Shown here: piece after piece, positions 51,541-60,644 of the stretch
Position numbering within the stretch: position 1 is the first letter of the stretch
Layout: every line of letters starts with the position of its first letter
NCBI RefSeq assembly: GCF_022354825.1
Contig: NZ_CP031168.1
Location: 6,077,501-6,141,500 of the forward strand
DNA from: Paenibacillus sp. H1-7
GTDB lineage: Bacteria; Bacillota; Bacilli; Paenibacillales; NBRC-103111
Direction of reading: 5' to 3'
Length of the DNA stretch: 64,000 bases
The notes under the pieces: generated by a model
What the model saw: only the letters and a program-made list of their open reading frames with translations
Told to the model about the DNA's origin: nothing
Databases searched by the model: none
Program-made: the position numbers and the translations under genes

Positions 51541-52863
51541 TTAATCGAAGTACATCAATACGATATATAGTGTTGATATAAGAAGCACCAGAAGGGTCAA
51601 GGGAACGGCTACCTTCACATATCGCTTCAACGAAAGCTCGTGCCCTTCCTTCAAAGCTAGTCCTGCTGCTACGAGGCTGGCTTGAGAACCTAGCCATGTC
51701 GCCATTCCCCCAAGGCTTGCCCCGATGGACAACGACCACCAAACCGGATTCAGCTGCCAGTAGGTGGTTATCTCCAATTGAATCCCCCATTGCTTGACCA
51801 AAGGAATCAACGAAGCAGCGACAATCGCTTGATCTACAACCGCGGAGCCGATTGCCGACACCCATAAAACCAGCAGCGCTAGTAGCATTGGATTTCCCGA
51901 GGTCAGCTCCATTCCTTTCAGCGCGATTGCTTCCATGATACCCGTATCCGCCAAGCCGCCGACCAGTATGAACAAGCCTGCCAGCCACCCCAGCGTCCCC
52001 CATTCCACCGAATGTCCTATTTCTACCAGATCCTCTTTCTTTCTGACGCTAATAAGAACTAGCACAAGCGCTCCCGCCAAAGCTATGAATCCTATCGGAA
52101 TACGAAGCTGAAGCTGGAATAGGAATCCCAGCAGGGTCAATCCCCACACTGCGCAAGCTTTGACAAGCAAGGTTCGGTTGCTGAGAAAAGAGGACGCATC
52201 GAGAGCCATAAGCTCCGATATGTGTGCCGGATCCGGTTTCCATTCCTTGGCGTACAACCGATACAGCACAAGCACAATTACAGCAAAACAAAGGACGGAG
52301 AGAGGCGCGACATGAACCAAAAACCCGTTAAACGTCAGCCCGGCAGCCTGAGACGAGCCGATCATCATATTCGGGATAGAGCCGATCATCGTTGCCGATC
52401 CGCCTATCGTTCCGCTAGCCATGACCGTAACCAACAAGGAGAACGGATTCGCATTCAACCGTTTGGCCAATCGAATCGTCATCGGAATCATCACCATCAT
52501 GGTCGTGACGGCATCCAGAGCCGCGGAGCCGACTGCCGCGATAACGGCCAAAGCCACGAGCAGCAGGAAGTACCTCCCTCCCGTTTTTTGCGCACAGCGT
52601 ATCGTTATGTACTCATACAATCCCGTCTTGCCTGTGATGCCGGACAATACCATGATCCCTATCATTAGAAATATCGTTTGCCAGCCGATATGAGTCTGAA
52701 CCACCTCGGTCCCGCTGACGAGTCCCAGCAACAGCATAAGCAATGCGCCGGCCCAGACGACCAGCAATCGATTGAAGAGTCCTGTAATCATCAATCCGAA
52801 ACATACGATAAAAATAAGTGCTGCGGCGACAACCTGCCACAGGGCATGTGCAGAAACATCCAT
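51541..52863 (-). CDS. SLC13/ArsB-type anion permease
   Basis: 440 residues from ATG at 52863; an upstream extension to 52986 contains no membrane segment or good ribosome site. About 11-12 helices in two repeats. IGGSATMIGSIPNMMIG in repeat 1 is the ion-transporter-superfamily loop with substrate Ser/Thr-Asn, mirrored by ASLGGMATWLGSQASLVAAG in repeat 2. It could carry dicarboxylates, sulfate or arsenite. It is inserted between yrbG and yrzE, which are neighbours in B. subtilis. Confidence 0.85.
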   Translation of the reverse strand: MDVSAHALWQVVAAALIFIVCFGLMITGLFNRLLVVWAGALLMLLLGLVSGTEVVQTHIGWQTIFLMIGIMVLSGITGKTGLYEYITIRCAQKTGGRYFLLLVALAVIAAVGSAALDAVTTMMVMIPMTIRLAKRLNANPFSLLVTVMASGTIGGSATMIGSIPNMMIGSSQAAGLTFNGFLVHVAPLSVLCFAVIVLVLYRLYAKEWKPDPAHISELMALDASSFLSNRTLLVKACAVWGLTLLGFLFQLQLRIPIGFIALAGALVLVLISVRKKEDLVEIGHSVEWGTLGWLAGLFILVGGLADTGIMEAIALKGMELTSGNPMLLALLVLWVSAIGSAVVDQAIVAASLIPLVKQWGIQLEITTYWQLNPVWWSLSIGASLGGMATWLGSQASLVAAGLALKEGHELSLKRYVKVAVPLTLLVLLISTLYIVLMYFD

Positions 52864-53051
52864 AAGTAAGTTACCATCCTTTCTATTCGTATCCTGTTGC
52901 TCCGTTGATTCATTTAATAGACAGGTGATATCGACGCATTCGACACGATCCTGCTGAATTCCTTTGTATGGCGTCCAGAACAACATGTACTATTTTTATG
53001 TACGTGCCCATACAATAATGATAGATAGCGTTGAAATGGAGGAGGTCGGCC

Positions 53052-53411
53052 ATGAAACAGTCGCCTTTATTATCCGGATTACTATACTCCATGATTTTCA
53101 TGCTGATAGGAACGTTCCTGATCTCTCTTTTGATGATGGCTACGAATTTGCAGGAAACATCGTTATTCGGTTATACGATGTCCGTACACGGAGTGGCTAT
53201 GTTTATCGGGGGCATCGTTTCCGGCAAGCGGAGCGGTACAAGAGGCTGGTATCACGGAGGAATGCTGGGGATATTCTATTGTCTCATCGTGTGGATGATA
53301 GGATTTCTTGCTTATGATACAGGCCTATCGGTGGAAACCTTGTATTTGCTCGGACTGACCTTTGGCTCCGGCGCTCTGGGCGGGATACTGGGAATTAATA
53401 TGAAGAAATAG
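53052..53411 (+). CDS. yrzE: YrzE-like (TIGR04086-type) small membrane protein
   Basis: 119 residues from ATG at 53052, with GGAGGAGG upstream. Four predicted helices (LLYSMIFMLIGTFLISLLMM, SVHGVAMFIGGIVSG, MLGIFYCLIVWMIGFLA, GLTFGSGALGGILGINMKK). The C-terminal GSGALGGILGIN pattern is typical of the family. Function unknown. It converges with yajC over a shared terminator. Confidence 0.8.
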   Translation: MKQSPLLSGLLYSMIFMLIGTFLISLLMMATNLQETSLFGYTMSVHGVAMFIGGIVSGKRSGTRGWYHGGMLGIFYCLIVWMIGFLAYDTGLSVETLYLLGLTFGSGALGGILGINMKK

Positions 53412-53452
53412 AGAGCATACCGAAGGACATATCAATGAACGATTATCAGAAC

Positions 53453-53493
53453 AAAAAAATGCGAGTCCATCCGGTGAAGGAGGCTCGCATTTT
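53453..53493. terminator. bidirectional intrinsic terminator
   Basis: A 10-bp perfect stem AAAATGCGAG/CTCGCATTTT (53456-53465 with 53484-53493) with A and T runs on either side. Confidence 0.85.
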
Positions 53494-53500
53494 CCATTGC

Positions 53501-53824
53501 TTACTTCTTGTCTTCGCTTGCAGGGCTTGGCGTTACTGCATTGACAGCAGAGCGCTCGAACGTAAGCTTGGTTACATCATTGACACGCAAAATGACCGTA
53601 TCGTCTGTAATTTCCAAGATCGTTCCGTGAAGTCCGCCGATCGTTACAACCTTGTCCCCTTTTTTCAAATTGCCCAACATCATGTTGCGGGTTTTTTGAC
53701 GTTTTTGCTGAGGACGAATCAATAAGAAATACAATACTACAAACATCAATACCAATGGACCGTATGTATACAAATATCCTTCAATCCCGGCCGCTTGTGC
53801 CGGTTCGGCTGCCGCTAACCACAT
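53501..53824 (-). CDS. yajC: preprotein translocase accessory subunit YajC
   Basis: A 107-residue protein, one membrane helix (LVLMFVVLYFLLIRPQQKRQ, the family hallmark) followed by a small beta domain (KKGDKVVTIGGLHGTI). It associates with SecDF. It has GGGGGGA upstream of ATG and lies just after tgt, the classic queA-tgt-yajC order. Confidence 0.95.
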   Translation of the reverse strand: MWLAAAEPAQAAGIEGYLYTYGPLVLMFVVLYFLLIRPQQKRQKTRNMMLGNLKKGDKVVTIGGLHGTILEITDDTVILRVNDVTKLTFERSAVNAVTPSPASEDKK

Positions 53825-53865
53825 ACCTTTTTCCCCCCTTTCCTTATACTATACGTTATATACGT

Positions 53866-55008
53866 TTAAAAACCTCTTCCGTTTTCATCCATACCGTATT
53901 TTTCGAAAAATTCATCACGGAAATCAAGAAGCCGGTCTTCCCGGATCGCTTGCCGCACTTGACGCATCAGCTCCAGCAGGAAGTGCAGGTTATGATACGT
54001 CGTAAGCCGGATTCCGAACGTTTCGTCCGCTTTGATCAAATGCCGTATATATGCGCGCGAGTAATTTTGGCAAGTATAGCAGGAGCATTCCGGATCCAGA
54101 GGCCCGAAATCTTCGGCAAACTTGGCGTTCCGGACTACAAGGCGTCCCGAGCTCGTCATGCATGTACCATTGCGAGCTATACGCGTCGGCAGAACGCAAT
54201 CGAACATATCGATTCCGCGGATCGATCCTTCCACGAGAGCATCCGGCGATCCTACTCCCATTAAATAGCGCGGCTTATTGGCAGGCAGAATCGGAACCGT
54301 ATAATTCAATACCTCATACATCAAATGCTTCGGCTCGCCTACGCTGAGTCCACCAATAGCATACCCCGGGAAATCCATGGAAGTCAACTCGGCAGCGCTC
54401 TGTTTGCGCAAATCCTCGTACATGCCTCCCTGAACGATCGCGAATAGCGCTTGATCCTGTGGACGGGCATGCGCCTGCAGGCAGCGTTCCGCCCAACGGG
54501 TGGTCCGCTCGAGCGATTGCTTGGCGTAGCTGTGCTCTGCGGGGAACGGAGGGCACTCGTCGAACGCCATCATAATATCGGAGCCGAGAGCATTCTGAAT
54601 CTCTATCGATTTCTCGGGAGAGATGAACAGCTTGTCGCCGTTCAAGTGAGAGCGGAAAGCCACTCCCTCTTCCGTAATTTTTCTCATCTCGCTCAAGCTG
54701 AATACTTGAAAGCCGCCGCTGTCCGTCAAGATCGGGCGGTCCCAATTCATAAAGCGGTGAAGCCCGCCGGCCTTCTTCACAATCTCATGGCCGGGACGCA
54801 AGAACAAATGGTACGTATTGCTCAAAATAATATGAGCATCCATCTGCTTCAGCTCTTCCGGAGCCATCGTTTTCACCGTCGCTTGAGTACCTACCGGCAT
54901 AAATGCGGGAGTCTCGATGACGCCGTGAGGCGTATGAACCCGACCGAGCCTTGCTCCGGATTGCTTACATGTTTTTATATGTTCATAAGTTACTGCTGCC
55001 AATGACAT
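53866..55008 (-). CDS. tgt: queuine tRNA-ribosyltransferase (tRNA-guanine transglycosylase)
   Basis: A 380-residue enzyme exchanging guanine 34 of Asp, Asn, His and Tyr tRNAs for preQ1. Catalytic Asp in ILTDSGGFQVFSLS (about 92-105), second Asp in GIDMFDCVLPTR, and the zinc site CSCYTCQNYSRAYIRHL near residue 310. Cotranscribed with queA, which acts next. Confidence 0.97.
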   Translation of the reverse strand: MSLAAVTYEHIKTCKQSGARLGRVHTPHGVIETPAFMPVGTQATVKTMAPEELKQMDAHIILSNTYHLFLRPGHEIVKKAGGLHRFMNWDRPILTDSGGFQVFSLSEMRKITEEGVAFRSHLNGDKLFISPEKSIEIQNALGSDIMMAFDECPPFPAEHSYAKQSLERTTRWAERCLQAHARPQDQALFAIVQGGMYEDLRKQSAAELTSMDFPGYAIGGLSVGEPKHLMYEVLNYTVPILPANKPRYLMGVGSPDALVEGSIRGIDMFDCVLPTRIARNGTCMTSSGRLVVRNAKFAEDFGPLDPECSCYTCQNYSRAYIRHLIKADETFGIRLTTYHNLHFLLELMRQVRQAIREDRLLDFRDEFFEKYGMDENGRGF

Positions 55009-55030
55009 TCACTTCTTTCTATCCTGCTGA

Positions 55031-56074
55031 TTAATAAATAAACATCGCATCGCCGAAGCTGAAAAACCGGTATTCCCGCTCCACAGCCTCCCGATAAGCC
55101 GCCATTACGTTCTCTCTGCCGGCCAACGCGCTGATCAGCATCAGCAAGGTCGACTTCGGCAAATGAAAATTCGTAAGCAGCGCATCGACGATTAGGAATT
55201 CAAATCCAGGAAAAATAAAAATATCCGTCCAGCCGCTGCAAGGCTGCAGCTTGCCAGGCTCTGCGCTCATCCGGGCAGCGGTTTCCAGCGTTCTTGCGGA
55301 TGTCGTCCCGATAGCAACGACTCTGCGTCCATTCGCTTTCGCTCCGTTGATTAGCTGCGCGGCTTCTTCGCCGACTTCATAGTATTCCTCATGCATTTTG
55401 TGCGACTCGACGTCCTCAACCGCCACGGGACGGAATGTTCCGAGTCCGACATGAAGGGTTATATAGGCTAATTGTATACCTTTTTGTTCCAGCCTATTCA
55501 AATACTCCTGTGTAAAATGAAGCCCCGCCGTAGGAGCCGCAGCCGATCCTTCGTGCTTCGCATAGACGGTCTGGTAACGCTCGCGCTCCGGGAGCTGCTC
55601 CTTAATATAAGGAGGCAGCGGCATTTGGCCCAGCTTGTCCAGCAGCTCCGTAAAAATACCCTGGTAGGAAAAGCGGAGCACTCTTCCGCCCATATCGCTT
55701 TCTTCTTCAATGGTCGCAGTAAGAAGCGTACCGCCTTCCTCTCCAAAGAGGATGGTTGCGCCCTTCTTGAGGCGCTTGCCGGGTTTAACCAACGCCTCCC
55801 AGCGGTCCTCCTCCAGCTGCTTGAGCAGCAGCACCTCGGCTTTGGCGCCGGTGTCCGCCTTCACGCCAAAAAGCCGGGCTGGCAGCACCCGCGTATCGTT
55901 CAACACGAGTACATCCCCGGCTTCCAAATACTCGATCAATTGCTCAAACGTTTGATGGGCTATCGCTCCGGTCGATTTGTCCAGCGTCAGCAATCTGGAC
56001 GAAGTCCGGTCTTTCAAAGGAGTTTGTGCGATCAGCGACTCCGGTAATTCGTAATCAAACCATTCTACCTGCAT
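55031..56074 (-). CDS. queA: S-adenosylmethionine:tRNA ribosyltransferase-isomerase
   Basis: A 347-residue enzyme that builds epoxyqueuosine from preQ1-modified tRNA. Seen: FDYELPESLIAQTPL at the N-terminus, LNDTRVLPARLFG, PTAGLHFT (substrate motif) and VGLGTFRPV. The ribosome site AAGGAA lies in the last codons of the upstream SpoIID-family gene (7-bp gap). Confidence 0.97.
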   Translation of the reverse strand: MQVEWFDYELPESLIAQTPLKDRTSSRLLTLDKSTGAIAHQTFEQLIEYLEAGDVLVLNDTRVLPARLFGVKADTGAKAEVLLLKQLEEDRWEALVKPGKRLKKGATILFGEEGGTLLTATIEEESDMGGRVLRFSYQGIFTELLDKLGQMPLPPYIKEQLPERERYQTVYAKHEGSAAAPTAGLHFTQEYLNRLEQKGIQLAYITLHVGLGTFRPVAVEDVESHKMHEEYYEVGEEAAQLINGAKANGRRVVAIGTTSARTLETAARMSAEPGKLQPCSGWTDIFIFPGFEFLIVDALLTNFHLPKSTLLMLISALAGRENVMAAYREAVEREYRFFSFGDAMFIY

Positions 56075-56081
56075 GTTTTCG

Positions 56082-58211
56082 TCATTCCTTGATTATCGAG
56101 ACTCCTACGTAGTAGGTCTGCAATATTTTTTTGTAATCATAGCCTAATTCAGCGTAGCCTCGCGCACCCCATTGGGACATGCCCAAGCCGTGGCCGAAGC
56201 CTGTGCCTCTGAACACGAACCGGGATTCATTATCGGCTACCCAAGCTTTGCTATCGCCGTTCATAATATAAAGCTCGGAAGGCGCCGTCGCGGGCTTCTC
56301 GCTTCCTGCCGCAACAGTAACGGGCGAGGATGAGGAAGATTGGGTACGCAATGTACCATCCGCTCCCAGTATAGTATACCTTCCTGTTTCTTCAATTTCA
56401 AACCGGGTGCTCGGCAGCCCGTTAAATACCGTACGCAGAGCGTCCGGATTCGCCGGCTTCATCACTTGCCCGTTCGCTTTCATCTCGGTAACTCTGCCGG
56501 ATTCGCCCCGTTTGGATATTTCCAATTGGTTGAGTGCGCCTGCAATAGGCTTGGCCAATACGGCATTGATCTTCTCCCTCAATTTATCGCCGTCAAAAGG
56601 ACCGCGAATCCAGGAGTATGCGTTCGACTCAATCTCCTGTCCGAACACGATGAACCGGTCTCCGATATCGACCTTGAAACCGGCAGGATTGGCGGCATTG
56701 TCTACATAAGGCGCCGGCCGAACGGCTACACCCGTTCCCGTCGACTCATAGTAAGGGAACCCGGCCGCATTCTTTTGCCCCGTGTCACGGGCATAGGAAG
56801 AATGAATGTATCCGGAATTGCCGTTAGGAAGCACGATCCGATACCATACCGCCTTGCCCTTTTGCGCACCGTCGTCAGGGCTCGGCACGCTCTTCAGGTA
56901 ATCCACCTTATTGCCCCAAACCTCGGTCGATTCCGCGGTTTTCCCGCCGGCGTTGGAATAAAATAACGGGGAGATCAGCCCGTTCTTATCGGCCAGCACT
57001 TCTCCGGCCGTGGCTTGGACAGCCGATAAAGCTGCCGGAAATTCGGCTCCCGCCCCGTAATAAGCCTGATCCACCGTGGAATCCGATGCATGGGCGATTT
57101 GATATTTAAGCCCCTGCTTCAGAGCGTACGTCCGCGCTGCAACCGCCTGAGCCTTCAGCGCCTCGAGCGGCCAATCCTTGTTCAGCTCGGAGCTGATGAC
57201 AGAGGCCACATATTGCTCGAAGGGAACTTCATTGATAACGGCAAGCTTGCCGTTGCTCTGCGTTACCTCCAGCACGCCGCGATAAGCCCGTTCGGATCGC
57301 TCCTTCACCGTAACCGGTTCGGCAGCCTCACCCGAGCTCACGGTCAGTTTGGCGCTGCTGCCGCCGACCATAAAGTGCGGAATCGCGGCATTGCTCCCGC
57401 CCGAAGCATCCAGCTGCGCTCGCTTCAACACGTACGATGCCGTCGTCCCGACAGGCTGCTGCGCGGCCCCCGGCAATACCGCCGCAAGCTGCTGCTTCGC
57501 CGTCGCAAGCTCCGTAGCATCTGAAGCTGACGCCACCAATACGGCGTAAGCGGGAGCGCCGGCCGCCGCGTCCATATACGCGACCTCGGCCTCCAGCCCG
57601 GCCGCACGAATTGCAGCCGCCTGCTGAGCGGCTTCCGCCTCCGTAGCGTAGACGCCCGCATTCAAGTGAAGCGGTCCGTGCACGGCAGGCGTAGAGCCTT
57701 TCAAGAGCCCGCTTACTGCGGGCATTGCGGATACTTTGGCCATGGCGGCCGCAGCGGCTTCCTTGGATGCATAAGGCCCAAGCTGTACCTGAAACATCAT
57801 CACGGTACCGGCCTGCTGGAAAATAACCGGATCCTCGTTGACCGCGGTCAGCTTGTCCGCAATCGCTTTCGCCTGTGCAGCATCGACACCCTCCCATAAG
57901 GATATGCGATAGCCGTCCAACGAAACGGCGGCAGCAGCTTTGTCCGCTAAGGCAAACGCCGTCTTGCCGGCTCCTTGAGCGCCCGCCAGCTTGAACTCCA
58001 AGCCTTTGGCGGATGACAGCGTGGCGAACGATGTGTTCACGCTGTATTTGCCCGTATCGATAAATAAAGCGACCCGAATCTTATCCATCTTAGGCACGGC
58101 TGCATACGCCTGCTCTGCAGGCCAAACCGCCGCCGTCAGGCTGGAACTGAATACACAAACGCTTAAAACCAATGGCTGGATGCAGCCAAGTGAAAGCCGA
58201 AGCCTCCTCAT
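56082..58211 (-). CDS. SpoIID/LytB-domain protein with SPOR-like repeats and an internal insertion
   Basis: About 709 residues from ATG at 58211. A signal peptide ends near AYA-AVP. Residues about 95-260 hold three or four Ala-rich SPOR-like repeats (FQVQLGPYASKEAAAAAM, LHLNAGVYATEAEAA, YAVLVASASDATELA). The SpoIID core follows (VPFEQYVASVISSELNKDWP with the candidate catalytic Glu, ALKAQAVAARTYAL). An inserted region of about 200 residues includes an SH3-like segment, then the end motif GTGFGHGLGMSQWGARGYA. SpoIID is a lytic transglycosylase acting on denuded glycan during engulfment, and SPOR repeats bind denuded glycan. It lies between ruvB and queA. Confidence 0.88.
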   Translation of the reverse strand: MRRLRLSLGCIQPLVLSVCVFSSSLTAAVWPAEQAYAAVPKMDKIRVALFIDTGKYSVNTSFATLSSAKGLEFKLAGAQGAGKTAFALADKAAAAVSLDGYRISLWEGVDAAQAKAIADKLTAVNEDPVIFQQAGTVMMFQVQLGPYASKEAAAAAMAKVSAMPAVSGLLKGSTPAVHGPLHLNAGVYATEAEAAQQAAAIRAAGLEAEVAYMDAAAGAPAYAVLVASASDATELATAKQQLAAVLPGAAQQPVGTTASYVLKRAQLDASGGSNAAIPHFMVGGSSAKLTVSSGEAAEPVTVKERSERAYRGVLEVTQSNGKLAVINEVPFEQYVASVISSELNKDWPLEALKAQAVAARTYALKQGLKYQIAHASDSTVDQAYYGAGAEFPAALSAVQATAGEVLADKNGLISPLFYSNAGGKTAESTEVWGNKVDYLKSVPSPDDGAQKGKAVWYRIVLPNGNSGYIHSSYARDTGQKNAAGFPYYESTGTGVAVRPAPYVDNAANPAGFKVDIGDRFIVFGQEIESNAYSWIRGPFDGDKLREKINAVLAKPIAGALNQLEISKRGESGRVTEMKANGQVMKPANPDALRTVFNGLPSTRFEIEETGRYTILGADGTLRTQSSSSSPVTVAAGSEKPATAPSELYIMNGDSKAWVADNESRFVFRGTGFGHGLGMSQWGARGYAELGYDYKKILQTYYVGVSIIKE

Positions 58212-58267
58212 ATCCGGCATTCCCCTCTCTCTAGTTGATGAGCTCGCTATTCTCTCACTGCGATCCG

Positions 58268-59272
58268 CTAGTTGCCGTTCGGTATCGGCAGCCCGAGGTG
58301 CTGATACGCCATGTGCGTTGCCACGCGCCCCCGGGGAGTTCTTTGCAAAAATCCGATTTGCAGCAAATAAGGCTCGTAGACGTCCTCAATCGTCTGACTC
58401 TCTTCGCCGATCGTTGCGGCAATCGTATCCAGTCCCACTGGCCCGCCTTGGAAGCTAAGAATGATCCCCCGCAGCATTTTATGGTCGATCTCGTCCAAGC
58501 CGAGATGATCGATCTGAATACCGAGCAATGCCCGCTTTGCAATCTCGAGCGTAATAATCCCGTCTCCCTTGACCTGCGCGTAGTCTCGCACGCGCTTCAG
58601 CAGACGGTTAGCTATCCGCGGAGTTCCCCGCGAACGCTTGCCGATCTCTTCGGATGCCTCGCCGACGATGTGCACTCCCAATATGTCGGCCGTCCGGCTG
58701 ACAATATAAGCCAGCTCGTCGACCGTATAATATTCCAGCCGGCTTACGACCCCGAACCGGTCGCGCAGCGGTGCCGATAGCAGCCCGGCGCGCGTAGTAG
58801 CGCCTACCAGGGTGAATTTGGGAAGATCGAGCCGGACGGAGCGCGCGCTCGGCCCCTTGCCGATGATGATGTCCAGCGCATAATCCTCCATAGCGGGATA
58901 CAGCACCTCTTCGACCGTACGGTGGAGCCGGTGGATTTCATCGATAAACAAGACGTCGCCTTCCTGCAAATTCGTCAAAATGGCGGCCAAATCTCCGGGA
59001 CGCTCTATCGCTGGACCGGAGGTTGTCCGCAGGTTAACGCCCAGCTCGTTGGCAATGATGTTCGACAGCGTCGTCTTACCAAGTCCCGGCGGTCCGTACA
59101 AGAGCACGTGATCGAGCGCTTCCTTGCGCATTTTGGCGGCTTCTATGTAAATTTTCAAATTTTCCTTCGCTTGTGTCTGTCCGATATATTCCGCCAAATA
59201 TCTGGGACGCAAGCTCAGCTCCATAACCTGATCTTCCATCATCAGGTTGGCGGATATGATCCGATCTTCCAT
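58268..59272 (-). CDS. ruvB: Holliday junction branch migration ATPase RuvB
   Basis: A 334-residue AAA+ motor. Walker A YGPPGLGKTTLS (about 59-70), Walker B FIDEIHRL, sensor 1 VGATTRAG, arginine finger region PLRDRF, and C-terminal winged helix with RTPRGRVAT. It acts with RuvA at Holliday junctions. It follows ruvA by 52 bp. Confidence 0.98.
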   Translation of the reverse strand: MEDRIISANLMMEDQVMELSLRPRYLAEYIGQTQAKENLKIYIEAAKMRKEALDHVLLYGPPGLGKTTLSNIIANELGVNLRTTSGPAIERPGDLAAILTNLQEGDVLFIDEIHRLHRTVEEVLYPAMEDYALDIIIGKGPSARSVRLDLPKFTLVGATTRAGLLSAPLRDRFGVVSRLEYYTVDELAYIVSRTADILGVHIVGEASEEIGKRSRGTPRIANRLLKRVRDYAQVKGDGIITLEIAKRALLGIQIDHLGLDEIDHKMLRGIILSFQGGPVGLDTIAATIGEESQTIEDVYEPYLLQIGFLQRTPRGRVATHMAYQHLGLPIPNGN

Positions 59273-59324
59273 GGTGGTCCTCCTCAGAATGTTGAGTATT
59301 GCCGTAAGCGTAAGCCCATACAGC

Positions 59325-59963
59325 CTATCTCATCGACTGCTGATACAGCGCCTGCAGCGCCAGCTTCATTACGGCATCGACCGTCTCTACGCCTTGAAGC
59401 TTCGGCTTGATCGCCTGACCGGCACGGTCTGCCTCCGCCTCGGTATAGCCGAGGGACATCAGCGCCGCCTTGGCTTCGTTCCAAGCGGAGCCTCCGCCCT
59501 GCGCCGGTGTAAACAAATCCGCTTGCCCTGTAAACGAGGACAAGGAGTCCACGCTGGAAGGGATCGCGCCGAGCTTATCCTTCAAATCAAGAATCATCCG
59601 CTGCGCCGTCTTGCGGCCGATCCCCGGCAGCTTCGTCAGGAAGCTGATGTTCTCCTGCTGTATCGATGCTGCGATAACCTCCGGCTTGCCTCCGGCCAGA
59701 ACGCCGATCGCCACTTTAGGCCCGATTCCGTTAACCTCCAGCAGCAGCCGGAACAGTGACTGCTCTTCTCTTGTCGTAAAGCCGAACAATAAATGCGCAT
59801 CCTCGCGCACGTGGTAATGGATGTAGAGGGTCGTCTCCTCATCCTCCTTGATTTGCACCGAGAAAGGGTTGGCGCAAAACACGCGGTAGCCTACCCCTCG
59901 GACGTCCATGACCACATATTCGGTTTCTCTATGTACAATGCTTCCCCGTAAATAATCGATCAT
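59325..59963 (-). CDS. ruvA: Holliday junction DNA-binding protein RuvA
   Basis: 212 residues from ATG at 59963, which overlaps the ruvC stop by four bases. N-terminal OB fold (YLRGSIVHRETEYVVMDVRGVGYRV), helix-hairpin-helix DNA-binding motifs (LLEVNGIGPKVAI and LTKLPGIGRKTAQRMI), and the C-terminal three-helix domain that contacts RuvB (EAKAALMSLGYTEAEAD). Confidence 0.97.
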   Translation of the reverse strand: MIDYLRGSIVHRETEYVVMDVRGVGYRVFCANPFSVQIKEDEETTLYIHYHVREDAHLLFGFTTREEQSLFRLLLEVNGIGPKVAIGVLAGGKPEVIAASIQQENISFLTKLPGIGRKTAQRMILDLKDKLGAIPSSVDSLSSFTGQADLFTPAQGGGSAWNEAKAALMSLGYTEAEADRAGQAIKPKLQGVETVDAVMKLALQALYQQSMR

Positions 59964-60463
59964 CGCTTCGTTACCTCGTTCATTTTTTGTAATAGCGTCG
60001 AGGAATGAGCATGGCAAATCGCCACAGCGAGCGCATCCGCCACATCGTCGGGCTTCGGAACAGCCGAAAGGTTTAAAAACATCCGCACCATTTCCTGCAC
60101 CTGCTTCTTCTCCGCTTTCCCATAGCCAACCACGGCCTGCTTCACCTGAAGCGGCGTATATTCCGCAATGGCGATCTCCCGTTGAACCGCAGCCAGCATC
60201 ATAACGCCTCTTGCCTGACCTACCGTGAAGGCGGTCGTCACATTGCGGTTAAAAAACAGCTTTTCAATAGCAACCGCATCGGGCTTGTATTTCTCGATCA
60301 GCTGCACCGTAGCGTCATAGACCATCTTCAGCCTTAACGCTCCGTCCGTGTGCGCCTCTGTCTGAATGCTGCCGTACTGCACCGGCACTAGCTTGGAGCC
60401 TTGCTTATCAATAAACCCGAAGCCGACAATCGCAATCCCCGGGTCAATCCCCATAATCCGCAA
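59960..60463 (-). CDS. ruvC: Holliday junction resolvase RuvC
   Basis: 167 residues from TTG at 60463, eight bases after GGGAGAG; the open frame upstream of it adds residues unlike RuvC. Catalytic acids: Asp in MGIDPGI, Glu in VAIEKLFF, and the Asp pair in KPDDVADALAVAICH. It cuts Holliday junctions after RuvAB migration. B. subtilis lacks ruvC and uses RecU, so its presence here is informative about lineage. Confidence 0.96.
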   Translation of the reverse strand: MRIMGIDPGIAIVGFGFIDKQGSKLVPVQYGSIQTEAHTDGALRLKMVYDATVQLIEKYKPDAVAIEKLFFNRNVTTAFTVGQARGVMMLAAVQREIAIAEYTPLQVKQAVVGYGKAEKKQVQEMVRMFLNLSAVPKPDDVADALAVAICHAHSSTLLQKMNEVTKR

Positions 60464-60572
60464 CCTACCGCACTCTCCCATCTTAAACAAAACCCGAACA
60501 TATGTGTTCACCTGCCATTATAGCAGATATTGCCCTCCCTGAACACGCCCTAAAAGACTCAAGTACTTTGAA

Positions 60573-60612
60573 AAACAAAAGACGACCCCGCTCTTATACG
60601 AGCGAAGCCGCC
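60573..60612 (-). terminator. intrinsic terminator of bofC
   Basis: A 13-bp stem (60581-60593 with 60600-60612) closed with four G-U pairs on the minus strand RNA, six-base loop, then TTTTGTTTT. Confidence 0.75.
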
Positions 60613-60644
60613 TTGCTGCCATACCTTTTATTCCGTTTTCAAAG

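Noticed and set aside
53866..56074. Possible preQ1 riboswitch for tgt-queA
   Set aside because: No leader of suitable size; queA starts 7 bp after the upstream gene and no preQ1 aptamer pattern is visible.
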